Assembly (NCBI RefSeq): GCF_014643595.1
Contig: NZ_BMJT01000011.1
Span: 1-64,000, forward strand
Source: Lysinibacillus alkalisoli
GTDB taxonomy: Bacteria > Bacillota > Bacilli > Bacillales_A > Planococcaceae
Direction: 5' to 3'
DNA: 64,000 nucleotides
A program made the translations under genes and the position numbers. Under the pieces are notes generated by a model. It was given only the letters and a program-made list of their open reading frames with translations. It ran no database searches and was not told the origin of the DNA. Positions 15,994 through 25,866 of this stretch are shown here, piece after piece. Position 1 is the first letter of the stretch; each line of letters starts with the position of its first letter.

Positions 15994-18294
15994 ATGCTAG
16001 CTAATAAAACAATTGCGATGTTACTGCAAGAATGGCAACAAGATGCCACTATGCAAGCTCGTATTGCCTATCAACAAACTTTACCCGCCGTACCAGCAAA
16101 GTATGCGGCTTTTCCACCTGAACTACATGCATCTTTACGTCACGCTTTAACGATGCGAGGTATTGAACGATTATACACGCATCAAAGAGAAGCTTTTGAC
16201 TTAGCTATGGCAGGGCAATCCTTTACTGCCATTACACCAACCGCTTCAGGGAAATCATATTGCTATCATTTACCGGTGTTACAAACCATTTTGCATAACG
16301 ATAAGGCGCGTGCTTTATATTTGTTTCCTACAAAGGCATTGGCACAGGATCAAATGAATGATTTAAGTGCCTTAATTGAAGCGATGGAAGTGCCTATTTT
16401 AAGCTATACGTACGACGGGGATACAGCGCCTGGCTTACGCACAAAAGTGCGACAGGCAGGACATATTGTGATGACGAACCCTGATATGTTGCATACGGGG
16501 ATCTTGCCACATCATACAAAGTGGGTATCTTTATTTGAAAACCTGGCCTTTATTGTGATTGATGAGCTACATACGTATAAAGGCGTATTTGGCAGTCATG
16601 TCGCACACGTTATACGACGTTTGTTGCGCATTTGTCGTTATTATGGTTCAACCCCTACTATTATATGTACATCGGCAACCATTAAAAATCCTAAACAGTT
16701 AGCGGAAACTTTAACTGCGACACCGCATCAATTAATTGCAAATTCAGGAGCACCTGTTGGGAAGAAAACATTTATCTTTTACAACCCACCACTTGTTAAC
16801 CCTGCATTTGGTGTGCGAAGGAGTGCTGTGTTAGAGGCAAGTCATGTAGCTAAGCAACTATACACAGCAGGCATTCAAACGATTATTTTTGCAAAGAGTC
16901 GTGTGCGTGTGGAAATGATTGTTACGTATTTACAAGAGCTCACTAAGCGCAAGATTCAAGACGAGTCGATAAAAGGTTACCGTGGCGGTTATTTACCGTC
17001 TGAGCGTCGTATTATTGAAAAAGGACTACGTGATGGTAGTATTCAGACCGTTGTCAGCACAAATGCGCTCGAGTTAGGCGTGGATATTGGACAGCTACAA
17101 GCTTGTATTATGACGGGTTATCCCGGTACTATAGCGAGTGCTTGGCAACAAGCTGGGCGCGCAGGCAGACGCCAAAGCGAAGCTTTAATTATCTATGTTG
17201 CACAATCTACTGCACTTGACCAATACATTATTGAAAATCCGGCATTCTTACTCGGGCAAGCACCAGAAGAAGCGCGTATTTATCCTGAGAATATGATGAT
17301 TTTAATGGATCATTTAAAATGTGCTGCATTTGAATTACCTTTTATGACAACAGATAGTTATGGTGGCTATGATATACAAGATTTATTAGCCTACTTAGCA
17401 GAACAAGGCGTGTTATTTAAAACGAGTGACCAATGGCATTGGATGAGTGACCGTTTCCCAGCACATGACATCAGCTTGCGTTCTGCCTCACAAGAGAATG
17501 TAATTATTATTGACAAAACAATCCCTGCTAGCACAACTGTGATTGGCGAGATGGACCGTCATAGTGCGATGACTTTATTACATGAGGAGGCTATTTATTT
17601 ACACCAAGGCATTCAATATCAAGTAGAGGAACTGGACTGGGAAGAGAAAAAAGCGTATGTGCGAGAAGTGGATGTGGATTATTATACAGATGCTAATCTT
17701 GCTGTGGAAATGAAAGTATTAGATGAAGACCGTTCTACACAGTGGCAAGGTAATGCTATTGGTTATGGGGATGTGGGGCTAGTCGCACAAGCGACAATAT
17801 TCAAAAAAATACGCTTTAACACACATGACAATATTGGCTCTGGCCCGATACACTTACCACCAGATGAAATGCATACTAGCGCGACGTGGTTATCTTTTAT
17901 GTCATTTAATGAATGGAATGAAGAAGAATTAACAGATGCGATGACAGGTGCAGCCTATGCAATGAGCGCCTTCATCCCCATTTTTATTCAATGCGACAGC
18001 AATGATATTGCGGTTGTACCACAAGTGAAAGCGACACATAGTGAGATGCCAACCTTTTTTATTTATGATAAATACCCTGGTGGCATTGGCTTAAGTGAAA
18101 AAGTATATGATATTTGGCCGCGACTCATAGAAAAAACATACCAACATGTTGCCCATTGCGCTTGTGATGCAGGTTGCCCGTCGTGTATTGGCGCTCAAGA
18201 AACGTTTATTAATGCTAAAGCAAATGTTAAAACATTGTTGAAAAAATTACAGCAAGTGGCGCAAGCTGATGAGGCAGGCCATGATGAGATATAG
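15994..18294 (+). CDS. mrfA: DEAD/DEAH-box DNA repair helicase MrfA (YprA)
   Basis: A superfamily-2 helicase (about 766 residues). Walker A is 'TPTASGKSY', with 'DELHTYKGVFG' (DEVH-type box), 'TSATIKNP' and 'QAGRAGRRQ' (motif VI). A C-terminal cysteine set 'CACDAGCPSCIG' forms the MrfA zinc/DUF1998 region. In B. subtilis MrfA works with MrfB in a UvrA-independent excision pathway for mitomycin C lesions. ATG 15994 is chosen because AAAGGA lies 9 bp upstream; ATG 15985 overlaps the yppE stop. mrfB follows 200 bp downstream after a hairpin. Confidence 0.93.
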   Translation: MLANKTIAMLLQEWQQDATMQARIAYQQTLPAVPAKYAAFPPELHASLRHALTMRGIERLYTHQREAFDLAMAGQSFTAITPTASGKSYCYHLPVLQTILHNDKARALYLFPTKALAQDQMNDLSALIEAMEVPILSYTYDGDTAPGLRTKVRQAGHIVMTNPDMLHTGILPHHTKWVSLFENLAFIVIDELHTYKGVFGSHVAHVIRRLLRICRYYGSTPTIICTSATIKNPKQLAETLTATPHQLIANSGAPVGKKTFIFYNPPLVNPAFGVRRSAVLEASHVAKQLYTAGIQTIIFAKSRVRVEMIVTYLQELTKRKIQDESIKGYRGGYLPSERRIIEKGLRDGSIQTVVSTNALELGVDIGQLQACIMTGYPGTIASAWQQAGRAGRRQSEALIIYVAQSTALDQYIIENPAFLLGQAPEEARIYPENMMILMDHLKCAAFELPFMTTDSYGGYDIQDLLAYLAEQGVLFKTSDQWHWMSDRFPAHDISLRSASQENVIIIDKTIPASTTVIGEMDRHSAMTLLHEEAIYLHQGIQYQVEELDWEEKKAYVREVDVDYYTDANLAVEMKVLDEDRSTQWQGNAIGYGDVGLVAQATIFKKIRFNTHDNIGSGPIHLPPDEMHTSATWLSFMSFNEWNEEELTDAMTGAAYAMSAFIPIFIQCDSNDIAVVPQVKATHSEMPTFFIYDKYPGGIGLSEKVYDIWPRLIEKTYQHVAHCACDAGCPSCIGAQETFINAKANVKTLLKKLQQVAQADEAGHDEI

Positions 18295-18417
18295 GAATAA
18301 ATATGCATGATGTGATGTAACGAAAAGTATAAAGGTTTTATTCACCTTATCTTTTTAGTAGGTGAGAAGTTGAAGATGACTACTCGTAAGCGTTATAGTA
18401 TGCTTTACGTGCAATGA

Positions 18418-18448
18418 GTGCAGGAGCGTATGCTTCTTGCACTTTTTT
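18418..18448 (+). terminator. Hairpin with T-run after mrfA
   Basis: GTGCAGGAGC pairs imperfectly with GCTTCTTGCAC and is followed by TTTTTT. It may separate mrfA from mrfB transcripts. Confidence 0.6.
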
Positions 18449-18502
18449 GCTAGGTAGGATTAATATCATGTATAATTAAAGGACAATAAGGTGGTGAGTA
18501 AC

Positions 18503-19750
18503 TTGTCATATGAGAAACAAATGATGTTGTTAAAAAAACAATTAAAAAAGGCGAAGGACGTAGCTCGACCAACTTTTAAAAGACCCATCCCACCACCCTA
18601 TGTGGCAGCATGGGAAAAGGCAGGTTTAACCGCATATACTAATGATTTTGGCACCTATTTTTTGCGAGAAGTGTATTATGACAAATCAATGATACATGGT
18701 CATTTTACATTAGCCGAATACTTTACAGCAAAACAAAAAATCCAAGAGGCACAAGTCATCCATCCTTTAGTATCTGACCAAGAGCTCGTCTTTTTTGATA
18801 CAGAGACGACAGGGTTAAAAGGTGTGGGGACACAAATTTTTTTGATGGGTGAATTGCATGAAGAGGAAGAGGGCTTTCGTTTAAAGCAATATGTGCAAGC
18901 TGACCCAGCGCACGAAGCAGCGATGTTATTCGCTACATCTATGTGGCGTGAATCAACGCCGATTGTGACGTACAATGGTAAAAGTTTTGATTGGCCACAA
19001 CTAGAAACCCGTTTTACCTTACATCGTCAACAATTACCACCTCTAAAAAAAAGAGCACATATTGATTTACTTCATACAACGCGTCGCTTATGGAAGAAAG
19101 ATATGACTTCTATGAAGCTAACTACTATTGAAGAAGATAAGTTAGGATTTACAAGAGATAATGATATTCCAGGCTTTCTCGCACCTATTATTTATGCGGA
19201 TGCAGTAAGAAGCGGTGTACCGGATCAGTTAATGGCAGTATTGCAACATAATGAGTGGGATTTATTATCGTTAATTACACTGTATACACAATCTGTTTAT
19301 TTAGTGTTAGAAGAGGCAAAAGATAATGTAATCACACATACGAACGTTGGCAAATGGTATGCCGATTTAAAAGACCATGAGCGCAGTCAAGCTATTTTAC
19401 AACGTGTGACAACAAATACAGCCTATCAAGACACATATGACGCTTATTTTTACTTAGCATGGCAATATAAAAAAAATAAACAACCACAACAAGCGTATGA
19501 AGCTTTTCAACAAGCATTGCCACAACTTGCAGAGGTGCAACAATTACAAGCGTATGAGGAATTAGCAAAGTTAAGTGAACATACGTATAAAGATTACGAA
19601 AAAGCACTTGAATATTGTAACGAGGCCATACAATGTATTATGATGAGTACAAGGCTTAAAAATCCAACGCGTGCCAATAAATTAGTGGCATGGCAAAAAA
19701 GACAGAGACGACTAGGTACTAAAATCGCACAACAAACAAAGATAAATTAG
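18503..19750 (+). CDS. mrfB: Repair exonuclease MrfB (YprB)
   Basis: About 415 residues. An RNase H-fold exonuclease domain carries 'VFFDTETTGLKG' (DEDD motif I, near residue 95), 'TYNGKSFDWP' (motif II) and 'HNEWDLLSL' (motif III). A C-terminal TPR-like helical region follows ('AYFYLAWQYKKNKQ', 'YEKALEYCNEA'). MrfB acts with MrfA in excision of mitomycin-type damage. The start is read as TTG 18503 because AAGGTGGTGA, a near-perfect ribosome site, ends 5 bp before it. The in-frame GTG codons at 18491 and 18494 lie inside that site. Confidence 0.92.
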   Translation: MSYEKQMMLLKKQLKKAKDVARPTFKRPIPPPYVAAWEKAGLTAYTNDFGTYFLREVYYDKSMIHGHFTLAEYFTAKQKIQEAQVIHPLVSDQELVFFDTETTGLKGVGTQIFLMGELHEEEEGFRLKQYVQADPAHEAAMLFATSMWRESTPIVTYNGKSFDWPQLETRFTLHRQQLPPLKKRAHIDLLHTTRRLWKKDMTSMKLTTIEEDKLGFTRDNDIPGFLAPIIYADAVRSGVPDQLMAVLQHNEWDLLSLITLYTQSVYLVLEEAKDNVITHTNVGKWYADLKDHERSQAILQRVTTNTAYQDTYDAYFYLAWQYKKNKQPQQAYEAFQQALPQLAEVQQLQAYEELAKLSEHTYKDYEKALEYCNEAIQCIMMSTRLKNPTRANKLVAWQKRQRRLGTKIAQQTKIN

Positions 19751-19830
19751 TGCGATAGCTACAGTAGGAGTACAAGGCTCGTTATGCTATAATAACAAGC
19801 AGATATGGCTTGGATGGAAGGGCGATAATT

Positions 19831-20130
19831 ATGGAAAGAAAATTAACAGCAGATCAAATTTTTGAAAAAGAATTTAGTGTAAGCTTTCGTGGTTATAACA
19901 CAGATGAAGTGAACGACTTTTTAGATATCATTATTGAAGATTACAACACAATGGAAAAATTGTTGGCGGATTTACAAGAGGAGAACAGACGATTGAAATC
20001 AATTTCAGCAGAGGCTCCACCACGACAATCGCCAACGATGAGCCGCACAAATACGACAAACTTTGATATTTTAAAACGTATTTCTAATTTAGAAAAGCAT
20101 GTCTTTGGTGACAAATTACAAGAAGAGTAA
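19831..20130 (+). CDS. gpsB: Cell division/elongation regulator GpsB
   Basis: A 99-residue DivIVA-like protein. The N-terminal lipid-binding/dimer domain reads 'LTADQIFEKEFSVSFRGYNTDEVNDFLD' and continues into a coiled coil. After a linker, the conserved C-terminal trimerisation motif 'NTTNFDILKRISNLEKHVFG' follows. GpsB shuttles PBP1 between side wall and septum. ATG 19831 is preferred over an in-frame upstream codon because GAAGGG lies 8 bp before it. The order gpsB-rnpB-ypsC is conserved in Bacillales. Confidence 0.95.
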   Translation: MERKLTADQIFEKEFSVSFRGYNTDEVNDFLDIIIEDYNTMEKLLADLQEENRRLKSISAEAPPRQSPTMSRTNTTNFDILKRISNLEKHVFGDKLQEE

Positions 20131-20133
20131 CAT

Positions 20134-20178
20134 AACAGCGTGATAAAAGAGCCGACCTCTTTTGTCACGCTGTTTTAT
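20134..20178 (+). terminator. Terminator of gpsB
   Basis: AACAGCGTGA pairs with TCACGCTGTT, extended by AAAAGAG/CTCTTTT inside, and is followed by TTT. A strong stem. Confidence 0.85.
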
Positions 20179-20238
20179 ACTTTTGACCTATGATATTGCA
20201 CAATGAATTGTCGAAATGTTATGAAGTTAAGTTGATAG

Positions 20239-20267
20239 TTGTTTTTATGCCGTTTCTCTAGTATAAT
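20239..20267 (+). promoter_or_regulatory. rnpB promoter
   Basis: TTGTTT (20239-20244), 17-bp spacer, TATAAT (20262-20267), about 7 bp before the predicted RNA 5' end. Confidence 0.6.
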
Positions 20268-20271
20268 TTTC

Positions 20272-20670
20272 TTATCATTAATCGATTTGAGTAATCGCTG
20301 CAATCTTGTATTGTAGAGGAAAGTCCATGCTCACACAGTGCTGAGATGCCTGTAGTGCCCGTGCATACTGAAACCATAAGGTATGGCAGTGTAACAGCTG
20401 ACGGCGGAAGTAATACCTAAACCTTTAGGCATGGTAGACGCTTCCTGAAAGTGCCACAGAGACGAAGCTTTACGAGAAATCGTAAAGGTGGAACGAGGTA
20501 AACCCCGCGAGTGAGAAACCCAAATTAGGTAGGGGCACTCTCTAAAAGGAATTGAACGGATAGAGAGACGGTCAATGATCGTAGACAGATGATTACTGCT
20601 CGATTTACGAGGCAACTGCCGTTTGAGTAAGCGAGAACAAAACATGGCTTACAGAATGGGTTAATGATAC
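20272..20670 (+). ncRNA. rnpB: RNase P RNA, bacterial B-type
   Basis: The catalytic RNA of RNase P, which matures tRNA 5' ends. Recognised from the P3/P4 core 'GAGGAAAGTCCATGCTC', 'CTGAGATGCC', 'AAAGTGCCACAGAGACGAAG', 'GTGGAACGAGGTAAACCCC', 'GAGAAACCCAAATTAGG' and the 3' core 'ACATGGCTTACAGAA'. P1 is formed by ATCATTAATC (20274-20283) with GGTTAATGAT (20659-20668), which fixes both ends to within a few bases. Size and domains are those of the B. subtilis type. Confidence 0.96.
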
Positions 20671-20683
20671 ATATAGCTTATGT

Positions 20684-20715
20684 AAGCTCTCCATCATGCG
20701 TGGAGAGCTTTTCTT
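20684..20715 (+). terminator. Terminator of rnpB
   Basis: AAGCTCTCCA pairs with TGGAGAGCTT around 7 bases and is followed by TTCTT. Confidence 0.8.
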
Positions 20716-20758
20716 AATAATAAATAGCACAGATTATATAGAGATAGGATGAAAGTAA

Positions 20759-22486
20759 GTGGGGAATACAGGTCTTTCTACAGTATTATGTTCATCAGTC
20801 CAAACCATTGCAGATGAGGTAATGTATAAGATTTTTGAAAGTGTAAGTGAGGGGATTATGATTACAGACGAGTATAAGCGCATTCAACATGTGAATCCCG
20901 CTTTTGAGTTTGTAACAGGTTATACGCGTGATGAAGTCATCGGTAAAACCCCCGCTATTTTACAATCTGGCATGCACGAGCCACATTTTTATCAAGGGAT
21001 GTGGCGTATTATTAAAGAGCAAGGGGTATGGCAAGGCGATATTTGGAATCGTCGTAAAGCTGGAGATGTATATCCTGAGCATTTGAAAATTTCTGAAGTA
21101 CGTGATGCAGCAGGAACAATTATTAACTACTGCGGTATTTTCACAGATTTATCCGAACAACGAAATGTCGAAATCCAACTAGAAAAAACAATAGGAACCG
21201 ACAGCTTAACAAATATTAGTACGCGACGTAATTTTGTTGAGCGTATGGATGCCTTATTATCCTCCGCTACTACCACTACTCACTCCTTTGAACATGCGGT
21301 ATTCGTCATCGACATCGATCGTTTTAAAAGTGTCAATGATACATTTGGTCACGGCATTGGTGATGATATTTTAGAAATGGTAGCCGCTCGTTTAAAAGGG
21401 CTTATCAAAAATAAAGATATTATTGCACGCTATGGCGGTGACGAATTTGTTATCACACTCACTAATTTACGCACACCTAAGGAAGCTTCCATTTTTGCTA
21501 AAAGGGTTCAAGAAATCATTCAAGAGCCTGTATTATTAGGGCAGAGTGAGATTTACTTAACGGCAAGTATTGGCATTAGTTTATATCCTTATGATGCCGT
21601 ATCAACAGAACAATTATTACATCAAGCAGATAAAGCGATGCATTATGTAAAGACGACAGGTAGAGGCGGTTTTGAGTTCTACTTTGAAGAGCTGAAAACA
21701 AATGCAAAACGTAAAATTTTAATTGATACGGAGTTGCGTAAAGCGATTGACGCAAAAGATTTCTTTTTGCATTTTCAACCTAAGGTTTGTGCACAAACAC
21801 AACAAGTGTTAGGGTTAGAGGCACTAGTACGATGGCAAAATGAACATCTTGGCTTCGTCTCGCCAGCAGAATTTATTGATTATGCAGAAGAAACAGGATT
21901 AATTATACCGCTGAGTGAAATTATTTTTGAAAAAGCGTGTGAGGCGCAACGTGATTTACAAGCACAAGGTATTCATTTACCAATGGCTATTAATGTATCA
22001 AGTATTCATTTTCAGCAACGCAGCTTTATTCCTCAATTACTTGAAACGTTAAGGGCTTATGATATTGCCGCTAAACACTTTGAGATAGAGGTGACAGAGC
22101 GTACCGTAATGAATGATTCCGCAAGTACCATTGAAAAATTAGTGCAATTAAAGAAACTAGGCTTTAAAATTTCTATTGACGATTTTGGTACAGGGTATTC
22201 ATCTTTAAGTTATTTAATTAAATTTCCGCTTGATTTCTTAAAAATTGACCGTAGTTTTATTCAACAAATTACTACATTGGATGAAAAGCAAGCAGTCGTT
22301 GATGCGATCATTCAAATGTCACATCGCTTAAATATGAAAGTAGTAGCAGAAGGTGTAGAGCAAGAAAAACAAGTCGATTTGTTACGAGCGATGGGCTGTG
22401 ATATTATTCAAGGGTACTATTATAGTAAACCGTTACCTTTTGAAGAACTTATCGCATTTTTAAGTTTTTGGGACGAGCATATGTAG
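20759..22486 (+). CDS. PAS-GGDEF-EAL cyclic-di-GMP signalling protein
   Basis: A 575-residue cytosolic protein. PAS domain about 25-140 ('GIMITDEYKRIQHVNPAF', 'TGYTRDEVIG'). GGDEF domain about 150-315 with an intact 'RYGGDEFVI'. EAL domain about 325-570 with 'LEALVRW', 'DDFGTGYSSL' and 'KIDRSFI'. Both cyclase and phosphodiesterase signatures are intact, so either or both activities are possible. The GTG start follows AGGAT at suitable distance; a later ATG at 20822 is possible. It is inserted between rnpB and ypsC, genes that are neighbours in B. subtilis, and lies 9 bp upstream of ypsC. Confidence 0.88.
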   Translation: MGNTGLSTVLCSSVQTIADEVMYKIFESVSEGIMITDEYKRIQHVNPAFEFVTGYTRDEVIGKTPAILQSGMHEPHFYQGMWRIIKEQGVWQGDIWNRRKAGDVYPEHLKISEVRDAAGTIINYCGIFTDLSEQRNVEIQLEKTIGTDSLTNISTRRNFVERMDALLSSATTTTHSFEHAVFVIDIDRFKSVNDTFGHGIGDDILEMVAARLKGLIKNKDIIARYGGDEFVITLTNLRTPKEASIFAKRVQEIIQEPVLLGQSEIYLTASIGISLYPYDAVSTEQLLHQADKAMHYVKTTGRGGFEFYFEELKTNAKRKILIDTELRKAIDAKDFFLHFQPKVCAQTQQVLGLEALVRWQNEHLGFVSPAEFIDYAEETGLIIPLSEIIFEKACEAQRDLQAQGIHLPMAINVSSIHFQQRSFIPQLLETLRAYDIAAKHFEIEVTERTVMNDSASTIEKLVQLKKLGFKISIDDFGTGYSSLSYLIKFPLDFLKIDRSFIQQITTLDEKQAVVDAIIQMSHRLNMKVVAEGVEQEKQVDLLRAMGCDIIQGYYYSKPLPFEELIAFLSFWDEHM

Positions 22487-22495
22487 AGGTGTAAA

Positions 22496-23629
22496 ATGAC
22501 AACATTTAAATTAGTTGCAACCGCAGCAATGGGTTTAGAAGGCATTGTAGCAGAAGAAGTACGTGAATTAGGATATGAAACAACAGTAGATAATGGCAAA
22601 GTTTATTTTGAAGGTGATGAGTTAGCTATTGCACGCACCAACTTATGGTTGCGCGTAGCTGACCGTGTGAAAATTGTTGTGGCGCAATTTCCAGCTAAGA
22701 CATTTGAACAATTATTTGAAGGGGTAAAAGCGATTGCATGGGATAAATACTTACCTGTCGATGCTAACTTCCCTGTAACAGGTAAATCTGTAAAGTCAAA
22801 ATTGTATAGTGTGCCAGATTGCCAAGCTATTACTAAAAAAGCGATTGTAGAAAGTTTAAAACAATCGTATAAACGCTTAGGCTTTTTAGATGAGTCTGGC
22901 GCGTTATTTAAAATTGAGATTTCCATTTTAAAAGATGTGGCAACCATTACGATTGATACATCAGGCGCAGGGTTACACAAACGTGGCTATCGCCAATTAC
23001 AAGGGGAGGCGCCTTTAAAAGAGACGCTAGCTGCGGCATTGGTTAAGATTTCAAAATGGCAACCTAATCGTCCATTTGTAGACCCATTTTGCGGTTCAGG
23101 CACAATTGTATTAGAGGCAGCTATGATTGGTCAAAATATTGCCCCAGGGTATAATCGTGAGTTTGTGAGCGAAGAGTGGCCTTGGATGAAAGCAAGCATT
23201 TGGGATAAAGCGCGTGATGAGGCGGATAATGCCGCGAATTACGATCAAGAGCTCACCATTTTAGGTACAGATATTGACCACCGTATGATTGAAATTGCTA
23301 AAGAGAATGCGCTTGAAGCAGGGTTTGGAGATATTATCTCATTTAAACAAATGCAAGCACGCGACTTTACAACGCCATTAACAGATGGTGTGATGATTGG
23401 TAACCCACCTTACGGAGAGCGTATTGGTGAAGTAGAAGTTGTGGAGCAAGTCATTGGCGATTTAGGCGAAGTCATGGTAAATTATCCAACATGGTCTGTT
23501 TATATGCTGTCGTCTATGGAGAATTTTGAGAAATTATACGGCAAGCGTGCAACGAAAAAACGCAAGCTATTTAATGGCTTTATCCGCACAGATTATTATC
23601 AATTCTGGGGTCAAAAGTCAAAACGATAA
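22496..23629 (+). CDS. ypsC: 23S rRNA guanine-N2 methyltransferase-like protein (YpsC)
   Basis: A 377-residue RNA methyltransferase related to the RlmL N-terminal half. The N-terminal ferredoxin-like/THUMP region covers about 1-160. The SAM domain has 'DPFCGSGTIVLEAAMI' (motif I), 'GTDIDHRMIEIAKENA' (motif II) and 'IGNPPYGER' (catalytic N-P-P-Y). It is predicted to methylate the N2 of guanine in 23S rRNA. The ATG follows GAGGTG. It is probably co-transcribed with the c-di-GMP gene upstream. Confidence 0.92.
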   Translation: MTTFKLVATAAMGLEGIVAEEVRELGYETTVDNGKVYFEGDELAIARTNLWLRVADRVKIVVAQFPAKTFEQLFEGVKAIAWDKYLPVDANFPVTGKSVKSKLYSVPDCQAITKKAIVESLKQSYKRLGFLDESGALFKIEISILKDVATITIDTSGAGLHKRGYRQLQGEAPLKETLAAALVKISKWQPNRPFVDPFCGSGTIVLEAAMIGQNIAPGYNREFVSEEWPWMKASIWDKARDEADNAANYDQELTILGTDIDHRMIEIAKENALEAGFGDIISFKQMQARDFTTPLTDGVMIGNPPYGERIGEVEVVEQVIGDLGEVMVNYPTWSVYMLSSMENFEKLYGKRATKKRKLFNGFIRTDYYQFWGQKSKR

Positions 23630-23694
23630 ATGTAAGTTAAGTGTAATGGCTGTCCATCTGTGACAGCCTTTCTTATGTGAGAGGGGATTAAACA

Positions 23695-25599
23695 ATGCGA
23701 CAAAAGCTACCATTTGAGTTAGCAAAAGACCGTTCTTTTTTTGAATCATTAGGTGATTGGATTGGCGATGTTTTATATGATGAGTTACCTGAGAAAGGAT
23801 TTGACTGTCGCGATGAGCAAATCTTTATGGCCTATCAAATCGAAAAGGCATTAAAAGAAAAGAAAGTACTCTTTGCAGAGGCAGGTGTAGGTACAGGTAA
23901 AACAATTGCCTATTTATTACCTGCTATTGCCTATGCCCGTTATACAGGGCGACCTGCTTTAATTGCGTGTGCCGATGAAACATTGATTGACCAATTAGTG
24001 AAAAAAGGTGGCGACATTGAAAAGTTAGAACAGGCACTAGCCTTAAATATTGATGTACGCCTTGCCAAGTCACGTGACCAATATTTATGTCTTAAACGTT
24101 TTCAACAAGCCGAAAATATCATTACAGAAGACTGGATTGATGATATTGCCTTCTCTATGCCAGAAGCGGTAATTACACATGGACCTATGCGTGACATTAC
24201 ATTGTATGGTGATCGCAGTGATTATCCAACTGTCAGTGATGAGGATTGGCAATTTGTAAATTATAATGAGTTAATGCAATGTGCGGTTTGTGATGAGCGC
24301 AATCGTTGCGGACAAACACTACATCGTACACATTACCGCGCAGCAGGGGATCTTATTATTTGTTCACAAGATTTTTTAATGGAGCATTTAGCGACTAAGG
24401 CGTCACGTGAACGTGAAGGGCAGCTGGCACTGTTACCAGAGGTATCTATGATGGTACTTGATGAGGGGCATTTGCTAGAGTATGCTGCACAAAAGGCGAT
24501 GACTTATAAAGTGCAAGCACGTACCATTGTCTCCATGTTAGAGCGTTTAATGGTAGATGGTGTCCGTGAAAAAACATTGTATGCTATGGAGCGTCTACAA
24601 GACCATCATGAGTTATTCTTTGATGAGTTGCGCGATGTGGTGACATTAGGCGAAGAGCGTATGCGCATTACTAAATCACAAACATTATTAACGTATGGTC
24701 GTCAATTAATACAAGATGTCGATACCTTAATGGAGGAGTTTGTGTTTGAGTCAGAAATGTACATGATTCCTGAATATGAACTAAATATGGCAGAGGAATT
24801 TTTAGAGCATTATGTGGCAGCTATGCGTATCTTTGTGGAGAAAGAAGACGCTGTTGACTGGGTGGAGGAGAGTACAGATGGCTTTACGCTAGTAATAATG
24901 CCACGTCTCATTACAGAAGTGTTGCAAGAAACATTGTTCTCTAAAAAGTTACCGATTGTCTTTTCATCAGCTACCTTATCTGTAGATCAAGATTTTTCTT
25001 ACATTGCTTACAGCTTAGGTATTCGGGATTACTTATCATTTACTGTGGCGTCACCATTTGATTATGAGAGTGTCATGCAAATCCACGCTCATCAAGTACC
25101 ACAACAACAGAAGGCAACAATGGTTGAACGTCTCTTACAACAGCCTAAGCAAACATTAATTTTATTTAAGTCTAAACAAGCTATGGATGCTTTTAGAGCT
25201 ACTGTCTCGATGATGACTAAATTAACGATGGCATTTGAAGGTGACCGTGAGTTATCAGCCATTGTACGTGATTTTCAAGCAGGTGACATTCAAACCTTAT
25301 GTGCGTATCATTTGTGGGAAGGATTAGATTTACCTGAGCAAATGTTAACACGGGTAATTATTTACGATTTGCCATTCCCGCCAAACGACCCATTATTTGA
25401 TGCCAAGCGTGCTTTTGCAGAGGATGCATTTGAAGAAGTGGAATTGCCATTTATGCAACTGCGCTTACAACAAGGTATGGGACGTTTAATTCGCACAGCG
25501 AATGATTATGGCACCATCGAGCTTTTGTTAAATGAGGAAGAAGCAACATTACTGCCAACGTTACAAAATTTATGTGCTGTTGCACCACAACTTGCATAA
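23695..25599 (+). CDS. ypvA: DinG/XPD-family ATP-dependent helicase (YpvA)
   Basis: A 634-residue superfamily-2 helicase. Walker A is 'AEAGVGTGKTIAYLLPA' and the Walker B-type box is 'VLDEGH'. 'FSSATLS' and the motif VI-like 'QQGMGRLIRT' follow. Cysteines 'YLCLKRF' and 'CAVCDERNRC' are positioned like the four iron-sulphur ligands of XPD/DinG. It is likely a 5'-3' DNA helicase in repair. It corresponds to B. subtilis YpvA, downstream of ypsC. The ATG follows GAGAGGGGA. Confidence 0.9.
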   Translation: MRQKLPFELAKDRSFFESLGDWIGDVLYDELPEKGFDCRDEQIFMAYQIEKALKEKKVLFAEAGVGTGKTIAYLLPAIAYARYTGRPALIACADETLIDQLVKKGGDIEKLEQALALNIDVRLAKSRDQYLCLKRFQQAENIITEDWIDDIAFSMPEAVITHGPMRDITLYGDRSDYPTVSDEDWQFVNYNELMQCAVCDERNRCGQTLHRTHYRAAGDLIICSQDFLMEHLATKASREREGQLALLPEVSMMVLDEGHLLEYAAQKAMTYKVQARTIVSMLERLMVDGVREKTLYAMERLQDHHELFFDELRDVVTLGEERMRITKSQTLLTYGRQLIQDVDTLMEEFVFESEMYMIPEYELNMAEEFLEHYVAAMRIFVEKEDAVDWVEESTDGFTLVIMPRLITEVLQETLFSKKLPIVFSSATLSVDQDFSYIAYSLGIRDYLSFTVASPFDYESVMQIHAHQVPQQQKATMVERLLQQPKQTLILFKSKQAMDAFRATVSMMTKLTMAFEGDRELSAIVRDFQAGDIQTLCAYHLWEGLDLPEQMLTRVIIYDLPFPPNDPLFDAKRAFAEDAFEEVELPFMQLRLQQGMGRLIRTANDYGTIELLLNEEEATLLPTLQNLCAVAPQLA

Positions 25600-25601
25600 A
25601 A

Positions 25602-25630
25602 AAAGCTAGCGAATTTTCGCTAGCTTTTTC
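25602..25630 (+). terminator. Terminator of ypvA
   Basis: AAAGCTAGCGA pairs with TCGCTAGCTTT around 4 bases and is followed by a T-run. Confidence 0.85.
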
Positions 25631-25866
25631 TTATTATAAGGATTTCTATATTTTTCATTTTATAGAGACCAACATCATATATCATTAACATATAATTTAT
25701 ATATCATCATACCCTATGATAGCGCCCCTTATTTTTTAATAATCAATAAAATGAACTAGTTAAAAAATCATGGTTGTGTCGCAAAAATCACAATTATTTA
25801 GGTCTAATGTACTTGAACGGATGCTTTTTTCATTTTATAATAGAAGTATGAGGGAGAGGTTAATTC

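Noticed and set aside
20331-20645. 104-codon minus-strand frame
   Set aside because: It lies entirely within rnpB; the RNA explains the sequence.
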